Assembly: GCA_004346725.1 (NCBI GenBank)
Contig: SMDE01000006.1
Location: 186,001 to 250,000, forward strand
From: Phytobacter diazotrophicus
Lineage (GTDB): Bacteria; Pseudomonadota; Gammaproteobacteria; Enterobacterales; Enterobacteriaceae
Direction: 5' to 3'
Length of the DNA stretch: 64,000 nucleotides
Positions 9,893-19,385 of this stretch are shown here, piece after piece. Under the pieces are notes generated by a model that saw only the letters and a program-made list of their open reading frames with translations, was not told the DNA's origin and did not search any database. Each line of letters opens with the position of its first letter. The first letter of the stretch is position 1. The position numbers were made by a program, and so were the translations under genes.

Positions 9893-10351
9893 TTATTCGA
9901 CCGCAGCTTTGATGTGCAGCGTAATGCCTTCGACGGCGATAACTTCGACTTTGCTTCCTGCCGGTAAATCTGACCCGGCACTCACCGGCCAGGAGCTGTC
10001 TCCCACCCGCATGTGCCCGCGCCCGTTGACCAGCGCATTATCGAGGATAAAACGGCGGCCCACCAGTTGCTGTCCGCGCTGATTAAGCGACGCATCTGCC
10101 GGTTTCTGGTCACGTACCCGTCTGGATAGCCACAGCCACCACAGCCAGGCGGCGATAAGCGTGAGTACCGCGAAGATCACCCCCTGTAATTCCCAGCCGA
10201 ACGGAACCAGCCAGACCAGCAGGCCGGTGACCACTGCCGCCACGCCGCTCCACAGCAAATAGCCGTTGCCGCCGAGCATCTCAGCGGCCAGAAGCAGGCC
10301 GCCAAGACTCAACCAGAAAATGTAGGCATGTTCAAAGAGCACGGCTATCAT
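9893..10351 (-). CDS. ybbJ: NfeD-family membrane protein YbbJ
   Basis: 152 residues, homologous to E. coli YbbJ. Three hydrophobic helices occupy the first half ([44 protein letters not shown]). A cytosolic OB-fold NfeD domain follows ([12 protein letters not shown] to [12 protein letters not shown]). NfeD proteins pair with SPFH/stomatin partners; here its start overlaps the qmcA stop by 4 bp, so the two are translationally coupled. Confidence 0.93.
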   Translation of the reverse strand: MIAVLFEHAYIFWLSLGGLLLAAEMLGGNGYLLWSGVAAVVTGLLVWLVPFGWELQGVIFAVLTLIAAWLWWLWLSRRVRDQKPADASLNQRGQQLVGRRFILDNALVNGRGHMRVGDSSWPVSAGSDLPAGSKVEVIAVEGITLHIKAAVE

Positions 10352-11265
10352 GATTTTTTCCGTTCACTGGTGCTGTCTTTTACCAGCTCCGCGATCCCGG
10401 CAATCGAGCCCATCAGGCTGCTGGCATCCAGCGGCATCATCACGACTTTACTGTTATTAGCAGAGCCAATTTGTTGCAGCGCTTCGGTGTATTTTTGCGC
10501 CACAAAGTAATTAATTGCCTGCACATCGCCCGCCGCAATCGCCTCGGAGACCATTTTGGTCGCCCGTGCTTCTGCTTCTGCCGAACGTTCACGGGCCTCT
10601 GCTTCAAGGAACGCCGACTGCCGTTCACCTTCGGCTTTGAGGATTTTGGCCTGCTTTTCACCTTCCGCTTTGACGATTTCCGCCTGGCGAATCCCTTCGG
10701 CTTCCAGGATGTAAGCACGCTTGGTACGTTCGGCTTTCATCTGGGCGTTCATGGAAGAGACCAGCTCCGCCGGTGGGCGAACATCGCGGATTTCGATACG
10801 GGTGACTTTGATGCCCCACGGATTGGTGGCTTCGTCCACGATATGCAGCAGGCGAGTGTTGATGCTGTCGCGCTGAGAGAGCATTTCGTCGAGCTCCATC
10901 GAGCCGAGCACAGTACGGATGTTGGTCATGGTGAGGTTAATGATCGCCAGTTCCAGATTGCTCACCTCATAGGCGGCTTTCGGGGCGTCGATAACCTGAA
11001 TAAAACACACCGCGTCGATGGTGACGTTGGCGTTATCTTTGGAAATGACTTCCTGGGATGGGATATCGAGAACTTGCTCCATCATATTGATCTTACGACC
11101 AATACGGTCCATAAACGGTACCACAAGGCTCAGACCCGGCTGGAGAGAACGGGTATAACGACCGAAGCGTTCTACCGTCCACTGATATCCTTGCGGAACG
11201 ATTTTGACACCCGCGCCTACAATGACCAGCGCGACTAAGATAAGAACGGGGATGACGATGAGCAT
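10348..11265 (-). CDS. qmcA: SPFH/stomatin-like protease modulator QmcA
   Basis: 305 residues. The ATG at 11265 follows AGGAGGT and matches the E. coli start; a TTG one codon upstream is rejected. An N-terminal membrane anchor (about residues 3-20) is followed by an SPFH domain ([15 protein letters not shown] to [11 protein letters not shown]) and a long charged coiled coil with repeated KAEGE/EAEAR units. In E. coli, QmcA was found as a suppressor linked to FtsH/HtpX membrane protein quality control. It is encoded in an operon with ybbJ. Confidence 0.95.
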   Translation of the reverse strand: MLIVIPVLILVALVIVGAGVKIVPQGYQWTVERFGRYTRSLQPGLSLVVPFMDRIGRKINMMEQVLDIPSQEVISKDNANVTIDAVCFIQVIDAPKAAYEVSNLELAIINLTMTNIRTVLGSMELDEMLSQRDSINTRLLHIVDEATNPWGIKVTRIEIRDVRPPAELVSSMNAQMKAERTKRAYILEAEGIRQAEIVKAEGEKQAKILKAEGERQSAFLEAEARERSAEAEARATKMVSEAIAAGDVQAINYFVAQKYTEALQQIGSANNSKVVMMPLDASSLMGSIAGIAELVKDSTSERKKS

Positions 11266-11350
11266 CAAATAAACCTCCTGTTTAATTTGATGTCATTCTA
11301 ACCAAATTTGGGGATCTTAACAGCGCGACCCCCAAATTTAGCGGGCGGGA

Positions 11351-12205
11351 CTAGTAAAGCAGAGAGTAGAGCTGGCGACGGTATTTCGAGGCCAGTGCAT
11401 CGCCGGTACCCAGCGCGGCCAGGATCTCCTGCAACATTTTGCGCGCTTCACCGTCTGCTGCGCCTAAATCTTTACGCAGATGACTGAACAGCAGCTCCAG
11501 CGCCTCTTCATTGCGGCCAACCTGATGCAGTTGCAGCGCCAGTTGTGTTGCCAGTTGCGCATCCGCCGGGTTCTTCTCGACCTGCTCTTGCAAATGCTGA
11601 ATTTCCGGGGTGTCCGCGGCTTTTTTCAGCAGCTCGATTTGCGCCACCAGCCCTTGATAGCGGGTGTCCTGATCCTGCAGCGGAATGGTTTTCAGCACCG
11701 CTTCGGCATCATCAGAGCGGTTGAGCGCAATTTGCGTCTCCGCCAGCAGCAGGCCGATTTCACTGTTCTGCTGCGATAACTGCCAGGCCTCTTTCAACAA
11801 CGGCAGCGCTTCGGCATGTTTGCCTTCTTCCATCAGTTGCATGGCCTGTTGCGCTTTTAACTCTTCTTCGCGCGGCAGGACTTTATCCAGCAGGGCGCGT
11901 ATGGCCTCTTCCGGCTGCGGCCCCTGGAAACCGTCGACCGGCTGGCCGTTCTGGAACAGGTAAACCGTTGGGATCGCACGTAAACCAAACTGTGACGCAA
12001 GCATCTGCTCAGCATCGCAGTCCACCTTCGCCAGAATAAATTGCCCGTTATATTGCGCCGCCAGACTTTCCAGCACCGGGGTCAACTGCTGGCAGTGCTG
12101 GCTACGCTCGGACCAGAAATAGAACAGCACCGGCGTGGTCATTGACTGTTCAAGCGTCGGGTGAAGGTTTGCTTCGTTAATGTTGACGATGTTCTGTACA
12201 GACAT
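11351..12205 (-). CDS. cnoX: Chaperedoxin CnoX (YbbN)
   Basis: 284 residues. The N-terminal thioredoxin fold (residues about 1-110) has SQHC in place of the usual CGPC, as in E. coli CnoX, so it is not a normal disulfide reductase. The C-terminal part is a TPR-rich domain ([32 protein letters not shown]). The protein protects substrates from hypochlorite-induced oxidation and aggregation and hands them to DnaK and GroEL. It is followed by ybbO, with a 58-bp gap between the two genes. Confidence 0.95.
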   Translation of the reverse strand: MSVQNIVNINEANLHPTLEQSMTTPVLFYFWSERSQHCQQLTPVLESLAAQYNGQFILAKVDCDAEQMLASQFGLRAIPTVYLFQNGQPVDGFQGPQPEEAIRALLDKVLPREEELKAQQAMQLMEEGKHAEALPLLKEAWQLSQQNSEIGLLLAETQIALNRSDDAEAVLKTIPLQDQDTRYQGLVAQIELLKKAADTPEIQHLQEQVEKNPADAQLATQLALQLHQVGRNEEALELLFSHLRKDLGAADGEARKMLQEILAALGTGDALASKYRRQLYSLLY

Positions 12206-12263
12206 GGGTCATTCTCTGTTTAAGTGTTTATTGATACATGGGGACAGGCGCTGTGCCTTCAAC

Positions 12264-13034
12264 TCACCCGTGTAAAATTTTATCCATTGCGCGTCCCGGC
12301 AGTATGCGTTTCAGCAGGCTTACCACCCAGGTGACGACCGTGACCGGATAACGCAGTTTGGGTTTCGGACTTTCAAAAGCATGGCGTACTTTAGCGACGA
12401 CCGCCTCCGGGCCGAGGGTAAAACGTGCGGCAATACCGGGGTTTTCCACCGGTTTGTCACTCTGCGTCTGGTTGACGTTCTCCGTAAAGCGGGTGCGGAT
12501 AGGGCCTGGCTCAATCAGGCTGACCTTGATGCCGCTGTGGCGCAGTTCCATACGCAGCGCATCGGACCAGGCTTCCAGGGCGTACTTACTGGCCGCATAA
12601 GCGCCACGACCGGGGGTCGAAATCAGCCCCATTACCGAAGACGTCATCACAATGCGGCCTTCGCCGTGCGGGAGCATGGCGGGTAACAGGCGCATGGTGA
12701 GTTGGTGTGCGCCAAAAAAGTTGGCGGAAAACTGTTTTTCCATTTGCTCGCGGCTGATGGTAGACAGCGGGCCGTACAGGCCAAAGCCCGCGTTATTAAA
12801 AATGCCATACAGACGGTTTTCCGTCAGGGCAATGATCTCGTCAGCGGCACGTTCTACGCTTTCGGGGAGGTCGAGATCCAACAGTACGCCGGTAAATCCG
12901 GCCTGATTCATACGTGCAACATCCTCGCTTTTGCGGCAGGCCGCCAGGATGCGAAAGCCCTGACGCTTGAGTTCATGGGCGCTTTCCAGACCGATACCGC
13001 TGGAACATCCTGTTATTAAGATCGTTTTTTGCAT
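12264..13034 (-). CDS. ybbO: Short-chain dehydrogenase/reductase YbbO
   Basis: 256 residues, classical SDR. It shows the Rossmann motif TGCSSGIG (residues 8-15), NNAG in FNNAGFGLYG, catalytic Ser in MTSSVMG, and the YAASK (Tyr-x-x-x-Lys) pair. The PGPIRT loop is conserved. E. coli YbbO is an NADP-dependent aldehyde reductase acting on medium and long-chain aldehydes; the same activity is inferred here. The gene is downstream of tesA on the same strand with a 28-bp gap. Confidence 0.93.
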   Translation of the reverse strand: MQKTILITGCSSGIGLESAHELKRQGFRILAACRKSEDVARMNQAGFTGVLLDLDLPESVERAADEIIALTENRLYGIFNNAGFGLYGPLSTISREQMEKQFSANFFGAHQLTMRLLPAMLPHGEGRIVMTSSVMGLISTPGRGAYAASKYALEAWSDALRMELRHSGIKVSLIEPGPIRTRFTENVNQTQSDKPVENPGIAARFTLGPEAVVAKVRHAFESPKPKLRYPVTVVTWVVSLLKRILPGRAMDKILHG

Positions 13035-13062
13035 AACTTTACCTGAAAGCGTCCCTGATAAA

Positions 13063-13689
13063 TCAGGAGTCGTGATTAACTAATGGAGCCAACCGGGTCG
13101 CCATCCAGTCGGCAATAAAAGGCTGAGCGTCACGGTTCGGGTGGATCCCATCATCCTGCATCCATTGGGGTTTGAGATAGACCTCTTCCATGAAAAACGG
13201 CAACAGAGGAATATCAAACTCTTTGGCGAGCTTAGGATAGATGGCGCTAAATGACTCAGTATAACGGCGTCCATAGTTGGCGGGCAGCCGTATTTGCATC
13301 AGCAAGGGTTCGGCGTTTGCGGCTTTTACCGCCTGCAAAATGGTACGCAGCGTTTGTTCTGTTTGTTGGGGCGCAAAGCCGCGCAGACCATCGTTACCTC
13401 CCAGCTCAATCAACACCCAGCGAGGCTGATGCTCTTTAAGCAGCGCGGGTAAGCGTGCCAGCCCCTGTTGCGAGGTGTCGCCGCTAATGCTGGCGTTGAT
13501 GACGGGCGGTTTTTGTTGCCACTTCTCGTTGAGCAACGCAGGCCAGGCGGTATTGGCCGCCATGCGATAGCCCGCACTCAGGCTGTCTCCCAGAACCAGT
13601 AACGTGTCCGCAGCGGCGGCACGCAGGCTAAACAGAAGCAAAAACAGGAAGGCCAAATGCCAGCGGAAAACATTGTTGAAGTTCATCAT
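13063..13689 (-). CDS. tesA: Periplasmic thioesterase I / lysophospholipase L1 TesA
   Basis: 208 residues from MMNFNNVFRW, aligned to the E. coli start; an upstream ATG would add 26 residues. A signal peptide (about residues 1-26, ending RAAAA) is followed by the GDSL hydrolase fold: GDSLSAG (nucleophile Ser), the SGDTSQQG oxyanion Gly, GGNDGLRG (Asn), and DGIHPN with catalytic Asp and His. It hydrolyses acyl-CoA, lysophospholipids and some esters in the periplasm. The first 33 bp overlap the start of divergent ybbA, so neither gene has an independent leader there. Confidence 0.96.
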   Translation of the reverse strand: MMNFNNVFRWHLAFLFLLLFSLRAAAADTLLVLGDSLSAGYRMAANTAWPALLNEKWQQKPPVINASISGDTSQQGLARLPALLKEHQPRWVLIELGGNDGLRGFAPQQTEQTLRTILQAVKAANAEPLLMQIRLPANYGRRYTESFSAIYPKLAKEFDIPLLPFFMEEVYLKPQWMQDDGIHPNRDAQPFIADWMATRLAPLVNHDS

Positions 13690-14343
13690 CTTAAGAAGTC
13701 CGTCGGTCAGGGGGAGCATGAACTTTCCATCCTCACCGGAGTTGAGCTTGTTGTCAAACGGGCGCAAACCATCGCCCTGATTGGTGAATCAGGGTCGGGT
13801 AAGTCAACATTGCTGGCGATTCTTGCCGGGCTTGATGATGGCAGTAGCGGCGAAGTGAACCTGCTGGGCCAGCCGCTTCACGCGATGGATGAAGAGGCGC
13901 GGGCAAAGCTGCGTGCCGCGCACGTCGGTTTTGTTTTCCAGTCTTTTATGCTGATCCCCACCCTGAATGCGCTGGAAAACGTCGAGCTTCCGGCGCTGCT
14001 GCGGGGTGAAAACAGCGCGCAGAGTCGTGCCAGTGCTAAAGGGTTACTGGAAGAGTTGGGGCTGGGGAAACGTCTCGATCACCTTCCCGCGCAGCTTTCC
14101 GGCGGCGAGCAACAGCGTGTGGCGCTGGCCCGTGCGTTTAATGGCCGCCCGGCGCTGCTGTTTGCCGACGAACCCACCGGCAACCTCGACAGGCAGACCG
14201 GCGATAAGATTGCTGATTTGCTCTTCTCGATGAACCAGCAATATGGCACCACCCTGATTCTGGTCACGCACGATCCTCAACTGGCGGCGCGTTGCGACAG
14301 GCGTTTACGTCTGGTGAACGGCGAACTGCGGGAGGAAGCATGA
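13657..14343 (+). CDS. ybbA: ABC transporter ATPase YbbA (MacB/LolD-like)
   Basis: 228 residues. It carries Walker A GESGSGKST, Q-loop FVFQSFM, signature LSGGEQQ, Walker B LLFADEP and H-loop THD. It belongs to the LolD/MacB branch. Its partner is ybbP, whose ATG overlaps this stop (ATGA). Divergence from tesA with overlapping 5' ends is conserved in E. coli. The substrate is not established; a role in exporting or extracting fatty or toxic compounds is only suggested. Confidence 0.94.
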   Translation: MPAENIVEVHHLKKSVGQGEHELSILTGVELVVKRAQTIALIGESGSGKSTLLAILAGLDDGSSGEVNLLGQPLHAMDEEARAKLRAAHVGFVFQSFMLIPTLNALENVELPALLRGENSAQSRASAKGLLEELGLGKRLDHLPAQLSGGEQQRVALARAFNGRPALLFADEPTGNLDRQTGDKIADLLFSMNQQYGTTLILVTHDPQLAARCDRRLRLVNGELREEA

Positions 14344-16754
14344 TCGCCCGCTGGTTCTGGCGCGAATGGCGCTCTCCTTCATTGCTGATTGTCTGGCTGG
14401 CGCTAAGCCTGGCGGTGGCCTGTGTGCTGGCGCTGGGCAATATCAGCGATCGGATGGAAAAAGGATTAAGCCAGCAGAGCCGCGAGTTTATGGCTGGCGA
14501 CAGGGCGTTGCGCAGTTCACGTGAAATTCCGCAGGCGTGGCTGGAAGAGGCGCGAAAAGAGGGGCTTAAAGTTAGCGAGCAAATCTCATTTGCCACGATG
14601 ACCTTCGCCGGTGACACACCACAACTGGCAAACGTGAAAGCGGTGGATGACAGTTATCCGCTCTATGGCGACCTGCAAACCACGCCGCCTGCGGTCAAAC
14701 CGCTGGCCGGAACGGTGCTGCTGGCCCCACGGTTGATGGCGCTGCTAAACCTGAAAACCGGCGACTCGATTGATGTGGGGGATGCCACGCTGCGTATCGC
14801 CGGGGAGGTTGTGCAGGAGCCAGATTCCGGTTTTAACCCCTTCGAAATGGCGCCGCGATTATTAATGAATACGGCGGATGTGGCGAAAACAGGAGCGGTA
14901 CAGCCGGGAAGCCGCGTCACCTGGCGGGTAAAATTTGCCGGGACACCCGCACAACTGGAGGCCTACGAAAAATGGTTACTGCCGAAGCTTAAGCCGGAAC
15001 ATCGTTGGTATGGCCTTGAGCAGGATGACGGCGCGCTCGGCAAGTCATTACAGCGCTCCCAGCAATTCTTGCTGCTGTCGGCGTTGTTAACCCTGCTGCT
15101 GTCAGTCGCGGCGGTGGCTGTCGCGATGGGGCACTATTGCCGCAGTCGTTACGACCTGGTGGCCATTCTCAAAACGCTGGGGGCGAGCAGGGCGCAGTTA
15201 CGCAAATTGATTATCGGGCAGTGGCTGATGGTGCTCGCGCTGGCGTCCATCATCGGTGGCGCGATGGGGCTGTTGTTTGAAAAAATCCTGCTGATCTTGC
15301 TCAAGCCGGTTCTGCCGGTGGCACTCCCTGCCGCCAGCGGCTGGCCGTGGCTCTGGTCGATTGGCGCCATGCTGGTGATTTCGTTGCTGGTGGGGATACG
15401 GCCCTGGCGCTTGCTGCTGGCAACGCAGCCTTTGCGGGTATTGCGGCGTGACGCTGTCGCCGATGTCTGGCCGCTGAAATTTTATATTCCCGTTATCAGT
15501 ATCGTGTCTGTGTTGCTGCTGGCCTGGCTGATGGGGGCCAGCATGCTGCTGTGGTCGGTGCTGGCGGGGGCGGTGGTCCTGGCATTGCTGTGCGGCGTAG
15601 TCGGCTGGCTGCTGCTGCGGGTAATGAAAAAGCTTACCCTCAAAACATTGCCGCTGCGTCTGGCGGTCAATCGTCTGCTGCGCCAGCCATGGTCGACGCT
15701 GAGTCAGTTATCGGCTTTCTCGCTGTCCTTCATGCTGCTGGCAATGTTGCTGGTGCTGCGTGGCGATCTGCTCGACCGCTGGCAGCAACAGCTTCCACCG
15801 GAAAGCCCGAACTATTTCCTCATTAATATTGCCCCGGAGCAGGTCGAACCGGTGAAAGCGTTTCTCTCTGAACACCAGGTGGTAACCCAGGCGTTCTGGC
15901 CTATCGTGCGTGCCCGACTGACGCAGATAAACGGTCAAAGTACGGAAGGGAACCCGGATGAGGCGCTGAACCGCGAATTGAATCTGACCTGGCAGGGGGC
16001 GGATGCAAACCACAACCCGGTTACCGCAGGCTCCTGGCCACCAAAACCCGGTGAGGTCTCGGTCGAAGCAGAACTGGCAAAACGCCTCAAGCTTAAGCTC
16101 GGCGACAGCGTGACCTTTATGGGTGATACCCAGGATTTCACCGCTAAAGTCACCAGCCTGCGTAAAGTGGACTGGGAAAGTCTGCGTCCCAACTTCTTCT
16201 TTATTTTCCCGCAGGGGGCGCTGGACGGACAGCCGCAAAGCTGGCTGACCAGTTTCCGCTGGCAGAATGGCAACGGTATGTTGACCCAGCTTAACCGCGA
16301 ATTTCCCACCATCAGCCTGCTGGATATTGGCGCTATCTTAAAACAGGTTGGTCAGGTGCTGGAGCAGGTGAGTCGGGCGCTGGAAGTGATGGTTGTGTTG
16401 GTCACCCTGTGCGGCGTGCTGCTGTTGCTGGCCCAGGTGCAGGTGGGGATGCGCCAGCGTCATCAGGAACTGGTGGTGTATCGCACGCTCGGCGCCGGCA
16501 AGCGACTGTTACGCACCACGCTGTGGTGTGAATTTGCCCTGCTCGGGCTTGTCTCCGGGCTGGTGGCGGCGATCGGTGCGGAAACGGCGCTGGCGGTGCT
16601 GCAAACAAAAGTCTTTGATTTCCCCTGGGAGCCGGACTGGCGGTTGTGGTTAACGTTACCGCTGTGCGGCGCCGTTTTGTTATCCGCATGCGGTGGCTGG
16701 CTGGGCACACGGCTACTCAAAGGGAAAGCGCTGTTCCGCCAGTTTAACCAGTAA
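14340..16754 (+). CDS. ybbP: ABC transporter permease YbbP (MacB/FtsX family)
   Basis: 804 residues from the ATG overlapping the ybbA stop. The architecture is a duplicated FtsX/MacB type: TM1 near residues 17-37, a large periplasmic region, helices at about 235-400 and 420-495, a second periplasmic domain and a final three-helix block (about 675-800). The sequence is highly similar to E. coli YbbP throughout. It forms a type VII-like ABC complex with YbbA. A terminator follows directly; the E. coli rhsD neighbourhood is replaced here by a porin and a transporter. Confidence 0.95.
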   Translation: MIARWFWREWRSPSLLIVWLALSLAVACVLALGNISDRMEKGLSQQSREFMAGDRALRSSREIPQAWLEEARKEGLKVSEQISFATMTFAGDTPQLANVKAVDDSYPLYGDLQTTPPAVKPLAGTVLLAPRLMALLNLKTGDSIDVGDATLRIAGEVVQEPDSGFNPFEMAPRLLMNTADVAKTGAVQPGSRVTWRVKFAGTPAQLEAYEKWLLPKLKPEHRWYGLEQDDGALGKSLQRSQQFLLLSALLTLLLSVAAVAVAMGHYCRSRYDLVAILKTLGASRAQLRKLIIGQWLMVLALASIIGGAMGLLFEKILLILLKPVLPVALPAASGWPWLWSIGAMLVISLLVGIRPWRLLLATQPLRVLRRDAVADVWPLKFYIPVISIVSVLLLAWLMGASMLLWSVLAGAVVLALLCGVVGWLLLRVMKKLTLKTLPLRLAVNRLLRQPWSTLSQLSAFSLSFMLLAMLLVLRGDLLDRWQQQLPPESPNYFLINIAPEQVEPVKAFLSEHQVVTQAFWPIVRARLTQINGQSTEGNPDEALNRELNLTWQGADANHNPVTAGSWPPKPGEVSVEAELAKRLKLKLGDSVTFMGDTQDFTAKVTSLRKVDWESLRPNFFFIFPQGALDGQPQSWLTSFRWQNGNGMLTQLNREFPTISLLDIGAILKQVGQVLEQVSRALEVMVVLVTLCGVLLLLAQVQVGMRQRHQELVVYRTLGAGKRLLRTTLWCEFALLGLVSGLVAAIGAETALAVLQTKVFDFPWEPDWRLWLTLPLCGAVLLSACGGWLGTRLLKGKALFRQFNQ

Positions 16755-16771
16755 AATCATGTCATTTTGAT

Positions 16772-16807
16772 TACACGTCGGTTAAATAATCGGCGTGTAT
16801 TTTTTTA
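16772..16807 (+). terminator. Rho-independent terminator after ybbP
   Basis: ACACGTCG (16773-16780) pairs with CGGCGTGT (one G-U) across a 10-nt AT-rich loop and runs into ATTTTTTT. It sits about 18 bp past the ybbP stop and insulates the downstream porin gene. Confidence 0.82.
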
Positions 16808-16936
16808 AGTGCACAAATTGCTAACTACCTGATTTTTAAGCGCACAAAGTACGAAAAACTCGACAACATGGCGTGCTTAATCGGCGTTAATATTCAGCTG
16901 GCAACTATTTGGCTGCTTATTAACCAAGGAAACAGC

Positions 16937-18082
16937 ATGGCACATAAAATAAAAGCGCTGGCGATAACGATCGGCGCGGCACTGGCGATGACCTCATTTG
17001 CAACGCAAGCAGAGATCACGCTGTTGAAACAAGATCCGCAGGCGGGCGATCCGTTAAGCCGTCTGAATTTCACCGTGGGCGGCAGTATTCGTCCGCAGTT
17101 CAATATGATGACGGGAGATGGGGATAAAGGCTCTTACAAACGTAACGGCTTCGACGGCGGTACCCGTTTCCGCTTCGCCAGTGATTACTATCTGTTTGAT
17201 GACATCAGTTGGATTAACTACTACGAGCTGGGCGTCAATATTCCGGCGGTGTTTGACTGGGATAACCACTATGCAAAAGGTGCCCACGACACCACGCGCC
17301 GTATGCTCTATACCGGACTGAAAAGCAAAACCTGGGGGACATTAACCTACGGTCAGCAAAACAGCATTTACTATGATGTGGTAGGGGCGAAAACCGATAT
17401 CTGGGATTACGACATGATCGGTCAGGCGCCGGGTAACGGTATCAACGGCGACTATGATGGCTCTTATCGCTCACGCAATATGCTGAAATATAAGAATACG
17501 TTCGGGGATGCAGATCTTTACGCCTCATATCTGTTCGATGATAACGAATATCTGCCGGGTAACGGTCTGCGTTACAAACGTAAAGGTGGTGGCTCGCTGG
17601 GCCTGGATTACCATCTGACTAACACCCTGACATGGGGCGCGGCCTGGAACTATACCCGTGCCGAAATGCGCAATCCGGGCAATGACGACAGCAAAACGTA
17701 CGACCAGAATATTCTCGGTACTGCGCTGAGCTGGACACCGGATAACTGGACCTTCTCCGCTGGCGGCGGCTGGTATCAGAACTTCCTGCTGAGCAAGAAA
17801 AACACGGTTCACAATTACTTCGCGGGTGATGCGTGGGGCGTTGAATATTTCGCCGGTTATAAGATCCCGGTTAATCAGTACGCTGTGAAATCTGTCCAGC
17901 CGTACTTTATGGGCGATCGCATCGAATACGTGAATGGACGCAACTACCAGCGTATCGATAACGGTGTAGGTATCAGCTTCCAACTGGATTATGGTTTCCG
18001 CGTGGATTACGAACACGTGTTTACCTCCAGCACCGATGATCTGGGCGATATGAACCTGGTGCGTCTGCGTTACGACTTCTAA
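16937..18082 (+). CDS. Outer-membrane porin, Gram-negative porin family
   Basis: 381 residues from MAHKIKALAI, preceded by AAGGAAAC. A signal peptide covers about residues 1-23 (ends FATQA). The mature part is a run of amphipathic beta strands rich in aromatic and Gly residues (FTVGGSIRPQFN, TLTYGQQNSIYYD, YRSRNMLKYKNTF, LGLDYHLTNTLTWGAAWNYTR). The final strand ends in Phe (VRLRYDF), the BAM signal of porins. It looks like a specific porin related to, but diverged from, OmpC/PhoE. The neighbour is a MetQNI/Sfb-like importer, so it may supply that substrate; this is inference from position. Confidence 0.8.
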   Translation: MAHKIKALAITIGAALAMTSFATQAEITLLKQDPQAGDPLSRLNFTVGGSIRPQFNMMTGDGDKGSYKRNGFDGGTRFRFASDYYLFDDISWINYYELGVNIPAVFDWDNHYAKGAHDTTRRMLYTGLKSKTWGTLTYGQQNSIYYDVVGAKTDIWDYDMIGQAPGNGINGDYDGSYRSRNMLKYKNTFGDADLYASYLFDDNEYLPGNGLRYKRKGGGSLGLDYHLTNTLTWGAAWNYTRAEMRNPGNDDSKTYDQNILGTALSWTPDNWTFSAGGGWYQNFLLSKKNTVHNYFAGDAWGVEYFAGYKIPVNQYAVKSVQPYFMGDRIEYVNGRNYQRIDNGVGISFQLDYGFRVDYEHVFTSSTDDLGDMNLVRLRYDF

Positions 18083-18491
18083 AATTCCAGGCATTTGGCT
18101 ATCTGACTTGCCAGTTTGAACCCGGCAGTGCTCGAAACCCCACGTACTGCGTGTCCGTTCCGGTTTCTGCGCGCTGTCCGTGTTCAACCTGCCTGCGCCG
18201 ATAAGGCCAACTGACCCCGGAATTAGCGTCCTGCACTTCTGCTTAGCAAAGATCTCACTTTGCTTATCTAAAAAAAGCATAAAGGAAGGCGACTGAATTT
18301 CGCTTTTCTTTATGCTTCATCGCCTTAGCTTTGCAAAATCTCCCATCATTCAGTGACATACTTCACAACAACATGAATTTATTTCAATTACCGCTGCGTT
18401 ATGTTTATGCCATCTTATCCCTGTAATGAATATGGAGCGCGCCGCGTCGACGGTGCGCCACACAGCAGACACACTTCGTTAGGGAGAATGT
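18083..18491. other. 409-bp gap between porin and transporter genes
   Basis: No convincing coding region. The first 160 bp are GC-rich and look like neither promoter nor gene. Two dyads follow: AGCAAAG/CTTTGCT (18245-18264, 6-nt spacer) and AAGCATAAAG (18275-18284) with CTTTATGCTT (18308-18317). The second lies on a TTTCTTTA tract and could be the porin terminator. The last 120 bp are AT-rich, presumably the transporter promoter, with AGGGAG as the ribosome site at 18481-18486. Confidence 0.5.
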
Positions 18492-19328
18492 ATGGGACGT
18501 CGTCTCGGTTTACGCGCCACCGTTGGGGCGCTACTTCTGGCATGCGGTTTATCTTCCGCGCAGGCCAATAGCGATCCGCACACCATTGTCTTCGGCGTTG
18601 CGCCGGGGCCATACGGCGACATGGTCAAACAGGCCATTGAGCCGTCACTGAAAGAAAAAGGCTACAAAGTCGTGGTGCGCGAATTCAGCGACTACGTGCA
18701 GCCGAATATGGCGCTGTCGAATGGCAGTATTGATGCCAACCTGTTCCAGCACTCGCTCTATTTCGATAAATTCACTGCGGATAAAGGGCTGAAGCTGACC
18801 AAATTGATCACCGTACCGACGGCGGGCATGGGCTTCTACTCCCACAAAATTAAAAGCCTCGATGAGCTGAAAAAAGGCGACATCGTTACGCTGTCCAACG
18901 ATCCGACTAACCTGGCTCGTGGCCTGCGTTTCCTGAAATCGCTGGATCTGATCACTATTAAAGACAATATCGATCCGACCAAAGCCTCTGAACGCGATAT
19001 CGCCAGCAACCCGAAAGGGCTGGTGTTTAAACCGCTGGAAGCCGCACAGTTGCCGCGTACGCTGGATAGCGCCACCGCAGCCCTGGTCAACGGTAACTTC
19101 GCTATTGCCGCTGGGCTGGATCTTTCTACTGCGATCAAGCAAGAACATCTGGATGAGAACCTCAAAAACATCATTGCGGTACGCAGTGAAGATGCGGATA
19201 AACCCTTCGCCAAAGACATTGTTGAGGTCGTGAAATCTCCGGCTTACCGTGCGGTGATTGACGATCCGAAAAATGTTTACGGTGCCTTCCAGAAACCGGA
19301 GTGGATGACTGCCGCTGATAAGAAGTAA
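18492..19328 (+). CDS. MetQ/NlpA-family substrate-binding protein (SfbA-like)
   Basis: 278 residues. An N-terminal signal region (about 1-25) contains LLACGLSS, a weak lipobox; cleavage at SAQA is an alternative, so lipid anchoring is uncertain. The mature protein shows MetQ/NlpA hallmarks: VFGVAPGPYGDM, NLFQHSLYFDKF, TLSNDPTNLARGL and the LDSATAALVNGNFA segment. It forms an operon with a NIL-domain ATPase and a MetI-type permease. The arrangement and location resemble Salmonella sfbABC, which was described as an iron-related ABC system although the family usually transports D/L-methionine. The substrate cannot be decided from sequence. Confidence 0.85.
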   Translation: MGRRLGLRATVGALLLACGLSSAQANSDPHTIVFGVAPGPYGDMVKQAIEPSLKEKGYKVVVREFSDYVQPNMALSNGSIDANLFQHSLYFDKFTADKGLKLTKLITVPTAGMGFYSHKIKSLDELKKGDIVTLSNDPTNLARGLRFLKSLDLITIKDNIDPTKASERDIASNPKGLVFKPLEAAQLPRTLDSATAALVNGNFAIAAGLDLSTAIKQEHLDENLKNIIAVRSEDADKPFAKDIVEVVKSPAYRAVIDDPKNVYGAFQKPEWMTAADKK

Positions 19329-19385
19329 AGGCAGCGCTGGGTTAACAGGCAGGCTGCGGCCTGCCTTTTGCTATTTGAGGGACAC

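Noticed and set aside
10471-11238. 255-codon plus-strand frame over qmcA
   Set aside because: His- and Phe-rich antisense of the charged coiled coil of QmcA.
18245-18264. AGCAAAG/CTTTGCT dyad as an intrinsic terminator
   Set aside because: No T-run follows on either strand; kept only as a note in the gap entry.
17525-18280. 251-codon minus-strand frame across the porin 3' end
   Set aside because: Antisense to a clear porin; no family motif, no ribosome site, and the sequence looks like a reverse reading of beta-strand codons.
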